A DNA stretch of 64,000 bases. Origin: Algoriphagus sanaruensis. Its GTDB lineage: Bacteria; Bacteroidota; Bacteroidia; Cytophagales; Cyclobacteriaceae. The DNA is taken from the NCBI RefSeq assembly GCF_001593605.1, contig NZ_CP012836.1, positions 186,001-250,000 on the forward strand, written 5' to 3'. Below the pieces are notes generated by a model. That model had not been told where the DNA came from, made no database searches, and saw nothing but the letters and a program-made list of their open reading frames with translations. Both the position numbers and the translations under genes were made by a program. Shown one piece after another: positions 34,194-42,941 of this stretch (its first letter is position 1; each line of letters begins with the position of its first letter).

Positions 34194-34343
34194 AGTCATA
34201 AGTTCCTGAAAACTCCCCTTTTTTATGACAAATGGAAGCCTACTCTTCATTCAAAAATTACATTATCCATAGATAATCAAGATAAGGTGGATAAATGCCC
34301 TTTCTGCTTTTCGATAAAATGAATTTTTCAAGCGATCAATGCG

Positions 34344-34351
34344 TAACTTTG
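34344..34351 (+). promoter_or_regulatory. -7 box (TAACTTTG) 4 nt before rlmN
   Basis: Exact TAnnTTTG match separated by CCCT from the GTG start of rlmN, the same 4-nt spacing as at waaA and clpS. Confidence 0.45.
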
Positions 34352-34355
34352 CCCT

Positions 34356-35420
34356 GTGGAAAATCAGAAAAAAGACATCCGAAAAATGAGTTTGACCGAG
34401 CTGGAAGATTTTTTTCTGGCTAAGGGCGAGAAAAAATTTCGGGCAAAGCAGGTCTATGAATGGCTTTGGAATAAGTCCTTGAAAAATTTTGACGAAATGA
34501 GCAATATCTCGCTCAGCACTCGAAATATGCTCAAGGATCATTTTGTCATCAATCATATCCAAGTGGATCTGATGCAGCATAGCAGTGATGGCACCATCAA
34601 AAATGCGGTTAAGCTATTTGATCATAAGGTCGTAGAGTCTGTACTTATTCCCACCTCCAAGCGAATTACGGCCTGTGTATCTTCTCAGGTTGGATGTAGT
34701 TTGGATTGTAATTTTTGTGCTACAGCCCGACTCAAGCGGATGCGAAATCTCAATCCTGATGAGATTTATGATCAAGTAGTCGCCATCAAAGATGAAGCAG
34801 AAACTTACTTTCAGCGCCCCCTCACCAATATCGTATTTATGGGAATGGGCGAACCTCTACTCAATTACGCCAATGTCATAGAGGCAATCGATAAAATTAC
34901 CTCTCCAGAAGGATTGGGTATGGCTCCAAAGCGGATTACACTATCCACAGTCGGTATTCCCAAAATGATTCGGAAAATGGCAGATGATGGAGTGAAATTC
35001 AATCTCGCTATTTCCTTACACTCCGCGATCAATGAAACTCGTTCCCGCCTGATGCCAATCAATGACTCGAATCCGCTCGAGGAGCTGGCAGAAGCATTGA
35101 AATATTGGTATCAAAAGACCAAGCGAAAAGTCACCTATGAGTATGTGATCTGGCAGAACATCAATGACGACGAACGTCATGCCAAAGCACTCGCAAAATT
35201 CTGCAAAATCATTCCCTCAAAAGTCAATATCATTCAGTACAATCCCATCGACGAAGGGGAATTTAGACAGGCATCCCAAGACGCGGTGGATCTGTATGTG
35301 AAAATTCTTGAGGCTGAAGGAATCATTGCCAAAGTCAGAAAATCCAGAGGACAAGACATCGATGCAGCATGTGGGCAGCTTGCTAATAAGAATGAAGTAG
35401 CGGAATTAACAAAAGTTTAA
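34356..35420 (+). CDS. rlmN: 23S rRNA/tRNA A2503/A37 C2-methyltransferase RlmN
   Basis: Radical-SAM enzyme that methylates A2503 of 23S rRNA and A37 of some tRNAs. The 354-residue protein has the [4Fe-4S] motif C114-x3-C118-x2-C121 (CSLDCNFC), the SAM-binding GMGEPLLNY segment, the LAISLHSA motif and the C-terminal methyl-carrying Cys in DAACGQL. It starts at GTG 34356, matching the usual N-terminal KKDIR; an ATG at 34386 would remove it. A hairpin with a T-run follows. Confidence 0.96.
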   Translation: MENQKKDIRKMSLTELEDFFLAKGEKKFRAKQVYEWLWNKSLKNFDEMSNISLSTRNMLKDHFVINHIQVDLMQHSSDGTIKNAVKLFDHKVVESVLIPTSKRITACVSSQVGCSLDCNFCATARLKRMRNLNPDEIYDQVVAIKDEAETYFQRPLTNIVFMGMGEPLLNYANVIEAIDKITSPEGLGMAPKRITLSTVGIPKMIRKMADDGVKFNLAISLHSAINETRSRLMPINDSNPLEELAEALKYWYQKTKRKVTYEYVIWQNINDDERHAKALAKFCKIIPSKVNIIQYNPIDEGEFRQASQDAVDLYVKILEAEGIIAKVRKSRGQDIDAACGQLANKNEVAELTKV

Positions 35421-35425
35421 GAATT

Positions 35426-35448
35426 ATTCTTGACATGTATTCAAGAAT
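35426..35448 (+). terminator. Terminator after rlmN
   Basis: 8-bp stem ATTCTTGA/TCAAGAAT with a 7-nt loop followed by TAGTTTTTTTAC. Confidence 0.8.
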
Positions 35449-35493
35449 TAGTTTTTTTACGTCATCTTTTAATTTCTAACCAACTATTTCAAG

Positions 35494-38157
35494 ATGAAAA
35501 GAATTCTTTTGCTAATTCTATTCCTGCCCATTTTTACACAAGCGCAAATTCAGGAAGAACTTCCTTCAAAAATCCAGGGGTATTTTGACCGAATTCAAAA
35601 AGAATATCCTACCGAAAAAGCCTACCTCCATTTAGATAAGCGAACCTACACGTTAGGCGATGATTTATGGTTCAGTACCTATGTCACAGCAGGAAGTACC
35701 CAAATTCCCTCTCCGCTGAGTAAGACCCTCTATGTGGATATTTTTGATGGAGATGGGATGCTTTTGGAGCAACGAAAAGTTCAACTCGAGAATGGCAGAG
35801 GGTACGGAGATTACAAAATCCCGAGATTCGGAAAACCTGGTCAATATCAAATCAAAGCGTACACGGCTTGGATGCGGAATTTTGGAGAAGATTTTTTCCA
35901 CTCCACTGCATTCAATGTGATCGATGCGGAGGGAGGGTCATTCCTTCCACAAGTGACGTTCAGAGAAATAAGTGCTTCCAATGGACAGGTCAAGTACCTA
36001 TTGGATGTTCAAGCTGCGGATCAGTCTGGAAATCCTTTAGCCAACAAATCTTTGGAAATCATTGCTTGGGGAGACCAAGAGAAATTGACCCAACAGCCTC
36101 TTCAGCTCAATGCACAGGGTCAAGCATCCTTTTCCCTCAACCTCCCTGAAAAACCATTTAAAAGCCAATTTCTAGAATTGGTTTTTGCCGAAAATGAAAG
36201 CTATACCAACTCACAGCGTATTTCCATTCCCTACAGTTTGAATTTGGTGGACATTCAGTTTTTGCCAGAGGGTGGTCATTGGGTAGTCGGCAAGAAATCT
36301 ACCCTTGCTTTTCGAGCTATTTCCCCTGACGGAACGCCAGTGGAATTGAAAGGAATCTTAGGCGAGCAAGAATTTAAAAGTCTTTTTGGAGGAATGGGCA
36401 AGGTTGAGTTTACCCCCGAAAAATCAGATTATTCCACGGAACTCATTGACCTAAAATACGGACAAAAAAGAACCATTACTTTGCCCAAGGCGGATCTGGA
36501 AGGGCTTGCTATGCAAGTGGTCAATAACCCCGCTGCATCCTATTTGACAGTACTGGTACAGGGAAACATTCCTCCTCAGAACCTTTTACTTGTATCACAA
36601 ACTCGCGGCTTGATCAATTACATGATTCAAGGCACACTGAACAATGGGGTCTGGGGAGTCCGAATTCCAAAGGAAAATTTGATTGCAGGGATTAATCAAA
36701 TCACGGTATTAAACGGAGATGGCGCTCCTTTACTTGAACGTTTGGTCTTTATTCAGCCGAAGGAAATGCTGGATCTCTCAGCGAATCTTTCTGGAAACCT
36801 GAATAGTCGAGAAAAGCTCCAAATCACCCTTTCCAATCAAGTGTTTGGAAATCCAGCCGAGGGGACATTCTCTCTCAGCATCACTGACGCAGATCAAGTA
36901 AAAGACGAAACCAACACTTTTGGAAGCATTTTCTCCGATCTTCTCCTGACTTCTGACCTCAAAGGCAAACTATATCAGCCGGGATATTATTTCAAGGATC
37001 AGGAAGTTGAAACACTCGAGGCCTTAGATTTGGTGATGCTTACACATGGCTGGAGAAGGTTTTCTTGGGAAAATGTGATCGCACAGGAATTCCCCAAACT
37101 TGACCATTTCATTGAGTCGGGAATAACCATCGAAGGCCAAATCACAGAACAGCAAGAAACTAAAAAAGGGCTGTCTGGAGGAAAAGTAAGTGCTATTGTG
37201 GGAGAAGGAATTGAGATTATCAGTTCTGAATTCGGGCCCAATGGAAGATTTATCCTACGAGATTTGGTATACCAAGATACAGCGACTGTGGCCATAACAG
37301 CAGAAGACAATCGAGCCAAAAACTTCATTGACATCGAGGTAGTTCGGCCAGAGGCAGTCTTTCAAAAAATAACCGGAATTTATCCCCCTCAAATTGAATG
37401 GCCGGCAGCATTAATAGCCACTTTCCGAGAGCGAAACCTTCAACAACAACTCAATGAGGATCCGGATATTTTGGATCTGGAAGGCGTCACGGTAGAGGCT
37501 CAAACTATCGAGCGAGAAGAAGAGGAAGTTAGAAAAGTGTATGGATCTGGAGATGTCAGCATCAATCCCGATAAGATTCCTGGTAATGTCGCATTTACCA
37601 ACGTATTTCAATTGATCCAAGGAAGAGTAGCGGGGGTGCAGGTATTCGTTTCAGGATTGGATGTTTCAGTACAGATTCGAGGTGTAGGATCAATTAATTC
37701 TGGAACAACTCCACTTTTCTTACTAGATAATATGCCCGTAGATGCAGCTACCCTACTTCAAGTAAATCCAAGAGATGTGGCTAGTGTAGATGTGTTTAAA
37801 GACCCAGCTCGGGCGGCAATTTTTGGTTCCCAGGGAGCCAATGGAGTGATCGCCGTCTACACCAAATCAGGTGCGGGAATTTCCGGGGTAACCATAGGAG
37901 GAACTTTAGTAACCCAATATGGAGGATATTCCAGCCCGAGAGAATTCTATGCACCTCAGTACGAAACCAAAACGGTGGAAAATGCCGCAGCCGACAAACG
38001 AGCAACAATCTTCTGGGCTCCCAAAATTGAAATCGATTCAAGTGGTCGAGCCGAAGTGGAATTTTATAATACGGATATTGCCAAGCGACATCTTTTAATT
38101 TTGGAGGGGATGGATAAGCAAGGACGTTTGGGCCGCTTCGTAAAAATCTTGGAATAA
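35494..38157 (+). CDS. MG2-like/TonB-plug domain envelope protein
   Basis: An 887-residue secreted protein. It has a signal peptide (1-18) and macroglobulin-like beta domains. The first begins TEKAYLHLDKRTYTLGDDLWF (about 37-57) and more follow to about residue 640. Near residues 660-795 there is a TonB-receptor plug domain (LIQGRVAGVQVF, IRGVGSINSGTTPLFLLDNMP, VFKDPARAAIFGSQGANGVIAVYTK). No 22-strand barrel follows; instead there is another short beta part ending at 887. Proteins of this layout are common in Bacteroidota and unnamed. The plug might dock with TonB or with another receptor's barrel. The small barrel gene after it (51 nt) is probably in the same operon. Confidence 0.85.
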   Translation: MKRILLLILFLPIFTQAQIQEELPSKIQGYFDRIQKEYPTEKAYLHLDKRTYTLGDDLWFSTYVTAGSTQIPSPLSKTLYVDIFDGDGMLLEQRKVQLENGRGYGDYKIPRFGKPGQYQIKAYTAWMRNFGEDFFHSTAFNVIDAEGGSFLPQVTFREISASNGQVKYLLDVQAADQSGNPLANKSLEIIAWGDQEKLTQQPLQLNAQGQASFSLNLPEKPFKSQFLELVFAENESYTNSQRISIPYSLNLVDIQFLPEGGHWVVGKKSTLAFRAISPDGTPVELKGILGEQEFKSLFGGMGKVEFTPEKSDYSTELIDLKYGQKRTITLPKADLEGLAMQVVNNPAASYLTVLVQGNIPPQNLLLVSQTRGLINYMIQGTLNNGVWGVRIPKENLIAGINQITVLNGDGAPLLERLVFIQPKEMLDLSANLSGNLNSREKLQITLSNQVFGNPAEGTFSLSITDADQVKDETNTFGSIFSDLLLTSDLKGKLYQPGYYFKDQEVETLEALDLVMLTHGWRRFSWENVIAQEFPKLDHFIESGITIEGQITEQQETKKGLSGGKVSAIVGEGIEIISSEFGPNGRFILRDLVYQDTATVAITAEDNRAKNFIDIEVVRPEAVFQKITGIYPPQIEWPAALIATFRERNLQQQLNEDPDILDLEGVTVEAQTIEREEEEVRKVYGSGDVSINPDKIPGNVAFTNVFQLIQGRVAGVQVFVSGLDVSVQIRGVGSINSGTTPLFLLDNMPVDAATLLQVNPRDVASVDVFKDPARAAIFGSQGANGVIAVYTKSGAGISGVTIGGTLVTQYGGYSSPREFYAPQYETKTVENAAADKRATIFWAPKIEIDSSGRAEVEFYNTDIAKRHLLILEGMDKQGRLGRFVKILE

Positions 38158-38208
38158 GCCATTGATTCTAAATTCAAACAGGTTTAACTTCTTCCCAAAA
38201 TGGCTCAC

Positions 38209-38679
38209 ATGCGAAAAATATTCTTCATTCTAATGATTTGGGCTTGCTCTGCCCAGTTTGTTTCCGCCCAAGAAGTTGGGGATTCCAGGGTTCATGTTCT
38301 TGGACAATATGGACTACGTTTCGACGAATGGGGAGTCGGCGCGGGATGGGAGTATTTCTTCGCCGATAAATTCGCCTTGATGCCTCATTATACCCGAATT
38401 TTTCCGATGGTAGGCAGCGCAAGCAATTTTTCAGCTGACCTTAGGTACTATTTGACAACAGGAGCTTCGCCAGTATATGTACTAACCGGCTACAGTTTGA
38501 CTACCCAAAACAACAATCCGGGAACAGCGGGAACCAAGCAAAGCTCCAGCGGAGCCAATGTCGGAGTTGGGGCAGTGATTCCACTCACCGAATGGGTGGC
38601 ATTAAGTACCGAATTCAAATTTCAAAGTCAGGGATTTCGGCAAACCTATTTCAGATTTGGGTTGGCATTTCCACTCTAA
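38209..38679 (+). CDS. Small outer-membrane beta-barrel protein
   Basis: A 156-residue protein with a signal peptide (MRKIFFILMIWACSAQFVSAQ) and alternating hydrophobic strands ending in Phe/Leu (FRFGLAFPL), as in outer-membrane barrels of eight strands. The ATG at 38209 is chosen over 38200. No specific family is recognised. It follows the MG2/plug protein closely and may be its partner in the outer membrane. It ends at a strong symmetrical hairpin. Confidence 0.7.
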   Translation: MRKIFFILMIWACSAQFVSAQEVGDSRVHVLGQYGLRFDEWGVGAGWEYFFADKFALMPHYTRIFPMVGSASNFSADLRYYLTTGASPVYVLTGYSLTTQNNNPGTAGTKQSSSGANVGVGAVIPLTEWVALSTEFKFQSQGFRQTYFRFGLAFPL

Positions 38680-38685
38680 TAAGAC

Positions 38686-38721
38686 AAAAAATAAGGGAAG
38701 CGATGGCTTCCCTTATTTTTT
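38686..38721. terminator. Bidirectional terminator, barrel gene / rhomboid
   Basis: Perfect 16-bp stem AAAAAATAAGGGAAGC with loop GATG. The stop codon of the rhomboid gene on the minus strand lies inside one arm. Confidence 0.92.
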
Positions 38722-39657
38722 GCTAAACTCAAATAATTTTCTCTTTTCATCCTTACTGAGCGCCTCGTATCCTCGTTCGGCAATTTTATCCAAAATCCGA
38801 TCAATTTCTTCTTGAGTGGCCAATTCCGTTTTTGAGGTTTTGGGAGAGGAACTTGTGCCAGAAGCAGTCGGTCGAGTGGTATAGCTGGCACTTTCAGCAG
38901 CAGCTTTAGCTTTACGATAGCTGACTTTCACTTTACTCCTTTTCGAAAAAAGCCCTTCAAAAAAGAGTCCTACTTTTTGGACAGGAACACCCAAGTCTCG
39001 CCCTTTGCGCAACTGCACGATATACAAATATCCCAAAAGTGCCCCTCCAAGGTGGGACAATTCCCCTCCTGCATTCGCTCCAATTGAATTTGCAAATGAA
39101 AGAATTACATAAAAAGCAGCAATATAAACGATCCGAACCGGGCCAATCAGCAAAAGAAAGAAAGTGGTATTGGGAGTTAAGGTAGCCGCCCCAACAACCA
39201 CGGCAAATACACCAGCACTTGCACCTAACATCATCGAGGAATCGACGGATCCGCTAAAATAAGGTGCCAAATTGTAGATCAACACATAAAATACTGCTCC
39301 AAATAGACCGCCGAGAATGTATAAGTTGGCGAGTTTTCGGCTACCGATATACTGATAAACGATCTGTCCAAACCAATACAAAAACAACATATTGAAGAGA
39401 ATATGAAATACTCCCTCATGCAAAAACATATAAGTAAAAGCAGACCAAGGTTGGATGGCTAACTTAGGTAAAGAAGCAGGCATCATAAGCCAACTGAGAC
39501 TGGCTTTGTAAACTCCTCCCAATCCACCGATGGTCAAAAACACACGGAAAATCAGCACTACAAAAAAGACAATCACATTGATCGCAATCAGCTTGTAGAG
39601 ACTATTGTCTCGCTGATTAAATGCATTCCTAAGCTGATACCAAAACCCACCGTACAT
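38713..39657 (-). CDS. Rhomboid-family intramembrane serine protease (with C-terminal tail)
   Basis: A 314-residue rhomboid. The active-site Ser is in GAS147AG, the His is H202 (ELSHLGGALLG), and the oxyanion-side residues FHILFNM (H85, N89) are in place. About 100 residues after the membrane core form a Lys/Ser/Thr-rich linker and a short acidic helix (EEIDRILDKIAERGYEALSKDEKRKLFEF), a tail seen in many Bacteroidota rhomboids. It cleaves membrane proteins within the bilayer; targets unknown. It follows a second rhomboid with 2 nt between them. Confidence 0.92.
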   Translation of the reverse strand: MYGGFWYQLRNAFNQRDNSLYKLIAINVIVFFVVLIFRVFLTIGGLGGVYKASLSWLMMPASLPKLAIQPWSAFTYMFLHEGVFHILFNMLFLYWFGQIVYQYIGSRKLANLYILGGLFGAVFYVLIYNLAPYFSGSVDSSMMLGASAGVFAVVVGAATLTPNTTFFLLLIGPVRIVYIAAFYVILSFANSIGANAGGELSHLGGALLGYLYIVQLRKGRDLGVPVQKVGLFFEGLFSKRSKVKVSYRKAKAAAESASYTTRPTASGTSSSPKTSKTELATQEEIDRILDKIAERGYEALSKDEKRKLFEFSKK

Positions 39658-39659
39658 AA

Positions 39660-40448
39660 TTAATAAAAGCTAGTTCTATCTTTTTTCCAATAAGACACCA
39701 AGACTGCACCAATGACCAATCCGCTTAGATGCGCGAAATGAGCAACGTTGTCCGTAGGACTATTTAGAAGCACATTGTAAACGGTATATAGCCCATAAAA
39801 CAGAACTAAATACTTGGCTTTCACAGGCATGGGGGGAAACAGCAAGAATAATTGAGTATTTGGAAAGAGCATCCCAAACGCAATCAGAATTCCAAAAAGT
39901 GCCCCGGAAGCCCCAACCATCGGATGATCTTGAAGTCGAAGCACTTCCTTAAGGAGGCCTTCTGCTTGTTCGATGTAAGCCGGATTTTCAGGATTTCGGC
40001 TAAATCGATCCACAAAATCAAAAACTTCTTGCGTAAAATATCCTCTGTTTTCAATCACCAACTTATTAAAATACTCTGGATCAGGATTGGCCTCAAAGGT
40101 CAAGACTTTATCTTCTAATGCTCGGTATTGAACGAGTGAATAGCCCGAATACAATACGCCTGCTCCTACACCGCAAACCATCCAAAGGGTGAATAATTTC
40201 TTGGGACCTAGAAATTGCTCAAGCAAAGGACCAAACACGAAAAGACCAAACATATTACTGAGCAAGTGCCAAAAATCGGCATGCATAAACATGTACGTCA
40301 AAAACTGGAAGGGTTTAAATAGCTCACTTTGAATATTATAGAGCGCAAACCAATCATCTAAAGCAGGCATAAAATAATTCGCAACCAAAAACACCAAGAT
40401 GTTGATGACTAGCAAATTCTTAACTACCGGCGTAATATTTCTAAACAT
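39660..40448 (-). CDS. Rhomboid-family intramembrane serine protease
   Basis: A 262-residue rhomboid with active-site Ser in GAS181GALFG, His H240 (HFAHLSGL), and the HLLSNM motif (H61, N65). A 50-60 residue insert (about 110-170) separates segments 3 and 4, giving an extra soluble loop rich in Glu and Asn. Located between mutL (1 nt away) and the other rhomboid in a four-gene operon. The tandem pair may have split substrates. Confidence 0.92.
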   Translation of the reverse strand: MFRNITPVVKNLLVINILVFLVANYFMPALDDWFALYNIQSELFKPFQFLTYMFMHADFWHLLSNMFGLFVFGPLLEQFLGPKKLFTLWMVCGVGAGVLYSGYSLVQYRALEDKVLTFEANPDPEYFNKLVIENRGYFTQEVFDFVDRFSRNPENPAYIEQAEGLLKEVLRLQDHPMVGASGALFGILIAFGMLFPNTQLFLLFPPMPVKAKYLVLFYGLYTVYNVLLNSPTDNVAHFAHLSGLVIGAVLVSYWKKDRTSFY

Positions 40449-40449
40449 G

Positions 40450-42294
40450 CTATTTTCCGAAAAAGGAGTGAATGCTATTTAAATCCAATTTAACGAAGGT
40501 TTTGTTCCCTCCAGGAGAATAATTGGGGTTTTGGCAGGCAAAAAGCTGCCCTACCAGTGTTTCCATCTCTTGCGTATTCAATTTTTGCCCCTTCTTTATC
40601 GAAGAACGTCGGGCAATCGATCTAGCTAGATTCTCGCGTTTATCCAACGAAAGCTCGTTTCTGAAGTTTTTAAACTGTTCCAAAAGTCCTTCAAACAGCT
40701 CCTTCTCGTTTTTTACTTGGACATCAGCAGGGACTCCTTGAATCAAGATGGTATCTTTTCCAAACTCCTCCACAATAAAACCCAAGCTATGAAGCTCTGA
40801 AATCATATCCATCACCAAGGCGAAATCTGAGGGATTTAGCTGAAGTGTAGGCGGAAAAAGGCATTGTTGAGAAGCTCCCTGGGAAACTTGGAGCTGTCGA
40901 AAATATCGCTCATATAGTACCCGCTCATGGGCGGCCTGCTGATCTACAATCAATAGTCCTGTGGACATCTGAGCGACGATATAACTAATTTCAACCTGAA
41001 AGGTAGTCCCTGTGGATTCCGATTCTTCCGGCGTAAGCTTTAATCTGGACTCCTCCATGGATGCCCTGCTTGGAAACGTAAGTATCTCCTGCTCGGGCTC
41101 TCTAGAAGGAATTTCGGGGATGAATTTTCGTTCTGAGCCTTGTTCAAACAGTTTTTCCCATCCAGACACTGAGGTCTTTTTGAATTCAGGAGTATTAAAC
41201 GTCTTATAGCTATACTCTCGGTCAACCTCAATTTTGGTTTCCGGATTTTGAGTCCAATTTTCTTGAAAATTGACATCTATACTAAAATCCAAAGCTGGGG
41301 TAACATGATGTGCGCCTAAAGCCTGCTTGACTGCAGATCGAATGACAGCATAAACCGTTCGTTCATCGTCAAACTTTATTTCAGTTTTGGTAGGATGGAC
41401 ATTGATATCGATATGAGCAGGATCAATCTCCATAAACAACACATAAAAAGGATGTTGATCTTGTGGAATCAATCCCTCAAATGCGGTACTCACGGCATGG
41501 TGGAGATAACTACTCTTGATATATCGATTATTGACAAAGAAAAACTGTTCACCTCGGGATTTTTTGGACTGTTCGGGCTTTCCGATATACCCTTTGATAT
41601 TTACATGGGGAGTATTCTCTTCGCAGGGTACAAGCTGGCCTTGGTAACTTTTCCCAAAAAGACCAACAATCCGTTGACTGAGTTTGCCTGCTGGTAGAGC
41701 GTACGTTTCTAAATCTTGCTGATAAAGGGAAAATGAAATCTCCGGATGTGCTAATGCCACTCGTTGAAATTCCTCCACAATATGTCGCATTTCGACAGGA
41801 TTGGATTTAAGAAAATTCCGTCTCGCAGGCACGTTGTAAAACAGATTTTTCATGGCAACAGAAGTCCCAACAGGTGAGGCGGTCGGTTCTTGACGCTTGA
41901 CTTCTGAACCCTCAATTTGGATCAAGGTTCCCAACTCAGAATGAGACTGTCTGGATTTGAGTTCGACTTGGGCTACGGCAGCAATGGAAGCGAGAGCCTC
42001 TCCACGAAATCCGAAAGTCCGAATTGCAAATAAATCTTGTGAAGTTCTAATTTTTGAAGTCGCATGACGCTCAAAACACATTCGCGCATCCGTCGGAGAC
42101 ATGCCTTTACCATTATCAATCACTTGAATGAGCTGCTTCCCTGCCTCTTTGACGATCACTTGAATTTGAGTAGCGCCAGCATCTACGGCATTTTCCAGAA
42201 GTTCTTTTAATGCTGAAGCCGGACGTTGGACTACTTCTCCGGCTGCAATCTGATTGGCAATTGCATCGGGAAGCAGTTGGATGACATCACTCAT
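40450..42294 (-). CDS. mutL: DNA mismatch repair protein MutL
   Basis: A 614-residue MutL. The GHKL ATPase part has ELLENAVDAGATQI, DNGKGM and ATSKI motifs in the first 100 residues and TFGFRGEALASIA. The C-terminal dimerisation part has DQQAAHERVLYE (about 448-459), equivalent to the endonuclease motif DQHAx2Ex4E but with Gln for His, and later ARRSSIKKGQ. It is likely a nicking MutL, as expected in a species without MutH. It overlaps the upstream hypothetical gene by 4 nt and is followed by the two rhomboids. Confidence 0.96.
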   Translation of the reverse strand: MSDVIQLLPDAIANQIAAGEVVQRPASALKELLENAVDAGATQIQVIVKEAGKQLIQVIDNGKGMSPTDARMCFERHATSKIRTSQDLFAIRTFGFRGEALASIAAVAQVELKSRQSHSELGTLIQIEGSEVKRQEPTASPVGTSVAMKNLFYNVPARRNFLKSNPVEMRHIVEEFQRVALAHPEISFSLYQQDLETYALPAGKLSQRIVGLFGKSYQGQLVPCEENTPHVNIKGYIGKPEQSKKSRGEQFFFVNNRYIKSSYLHHAVSTAFEGLIPQDQHPFYVLFMEIDPAHIDINVHPTKTEIKFDDERTVYAVIRSAVKQALGAHHVTPALDFSIDVNFQENWTQNPETKIEVDREYSYKTFNTPEFKKTSVSGWEKLFEQGSERKFIPEIPSREPEQEILTFPSRASMEESRLKLTPEESESTGTTFQVEISYIVAQMSTGLLIVDQQAAHERVLYERYFRQLQVSQGASQQCLFPPTLQLNPSDFALVMDMISELHSLGFIVEEFGKDTILIQGVPADVQVKNEKELFEGLLEQFKNFRNELSLDKRENLARSIARRSSIKKGQKLNTQEMETLVGQLFACQNPNYSPGGNKTFVKLDLNSIHSFFGK

Positions 42295-42686
42295 CGTTTC
42301 CCTTTATTTTTGATTCTGAAGAAAAAGTAAATTCCTCCTAGGATCAAAGCTCCATAGGTAAGGTAAGTGAAGATTTCAGGGCCGATATAGATGTAGCCAA
42401 ATGCCGCGGTAATCATCCCAAAAAACAATAGAGTGCGAATCATCGCAGTCGAATTGAAAAGGCTGGTTTGTCTTGGCTTTATACTTCTGTAGGAGGAAAA
42501 GGAACCTCGAATGGTAGCTCCATGGCCTTCAGGATTCCCCTCTTTATCAAGCAATCCTTCCGCGACTAATTCATTTTTGATCCGAGCAGTTCGCTCCTCA
42601 ATTTCTTCCTTAATGGGATCATAATATCTTGGCTTGATATCAAATCGCTGTGGAGAAGATGTTTTAAAAATGGAAGGGAATTTCAT
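42291..42686 (-). CDS. Small conserved membrane protein upstream of mutL
   Basis: A protein of 131 residues from ATG 42686 (a GTG at 42716 gives 141). The N-terminal half is polar and charged, with a helical KEEIEERTARIKNELVAEGLL region; the C-terminal half has two membrane helices (about 84-100 and 106-122) and a basic tail. I do not recognise a named family. Overlap with mutL by 4 nt implies coupled translation, but a role in repair is not indicated. A TAAATTTG box lies 8 nt before the ATG. Confidence 0.65.
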   Translation of the reverse strand: MKFPSIFKTSSPQRFDIKPRYYDPIKEEIEERTARIKNELVAEGLLDKEGNPEGHGATIRGSFSSYRSIKPRQTSLFNSTAMIRTLLFFGMITAAFGYIYIGPEIFTYLTYGALILGGIYFFFRIKNKGKR

Positions 42687-42941
42687 AGCCGCATCAAATT
42701 TAATCTGAATTTGCACGTTTTGAAGTGAGGATCAGTTAATCCAGCCATTCTACCGAATATCAGAATCCTCAAGTTATTTAACCTATAGGACGACCCATTG
42801 TTGGACCAAGTTTAGTAAATTCCATAATGGTCCGAAAAAGGAATCCCGAATAGTCTCAAAGGGTAAAAGACCACACTCGGTTAGGCGTGCTTATCTGACA
42901 AATTTACTTCAAAAGTTAAGGAATTAAAATCCCTTTCTCTT

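Noticed and set aside
42726..42771. Weak inverted repeat TGAGGAT/ATCCTCA in the gap before the GH3 fusion gene
   Set aside because: Seven-bp arms with a 32-nt loop and no T-run; not convincing as terminator or operator.
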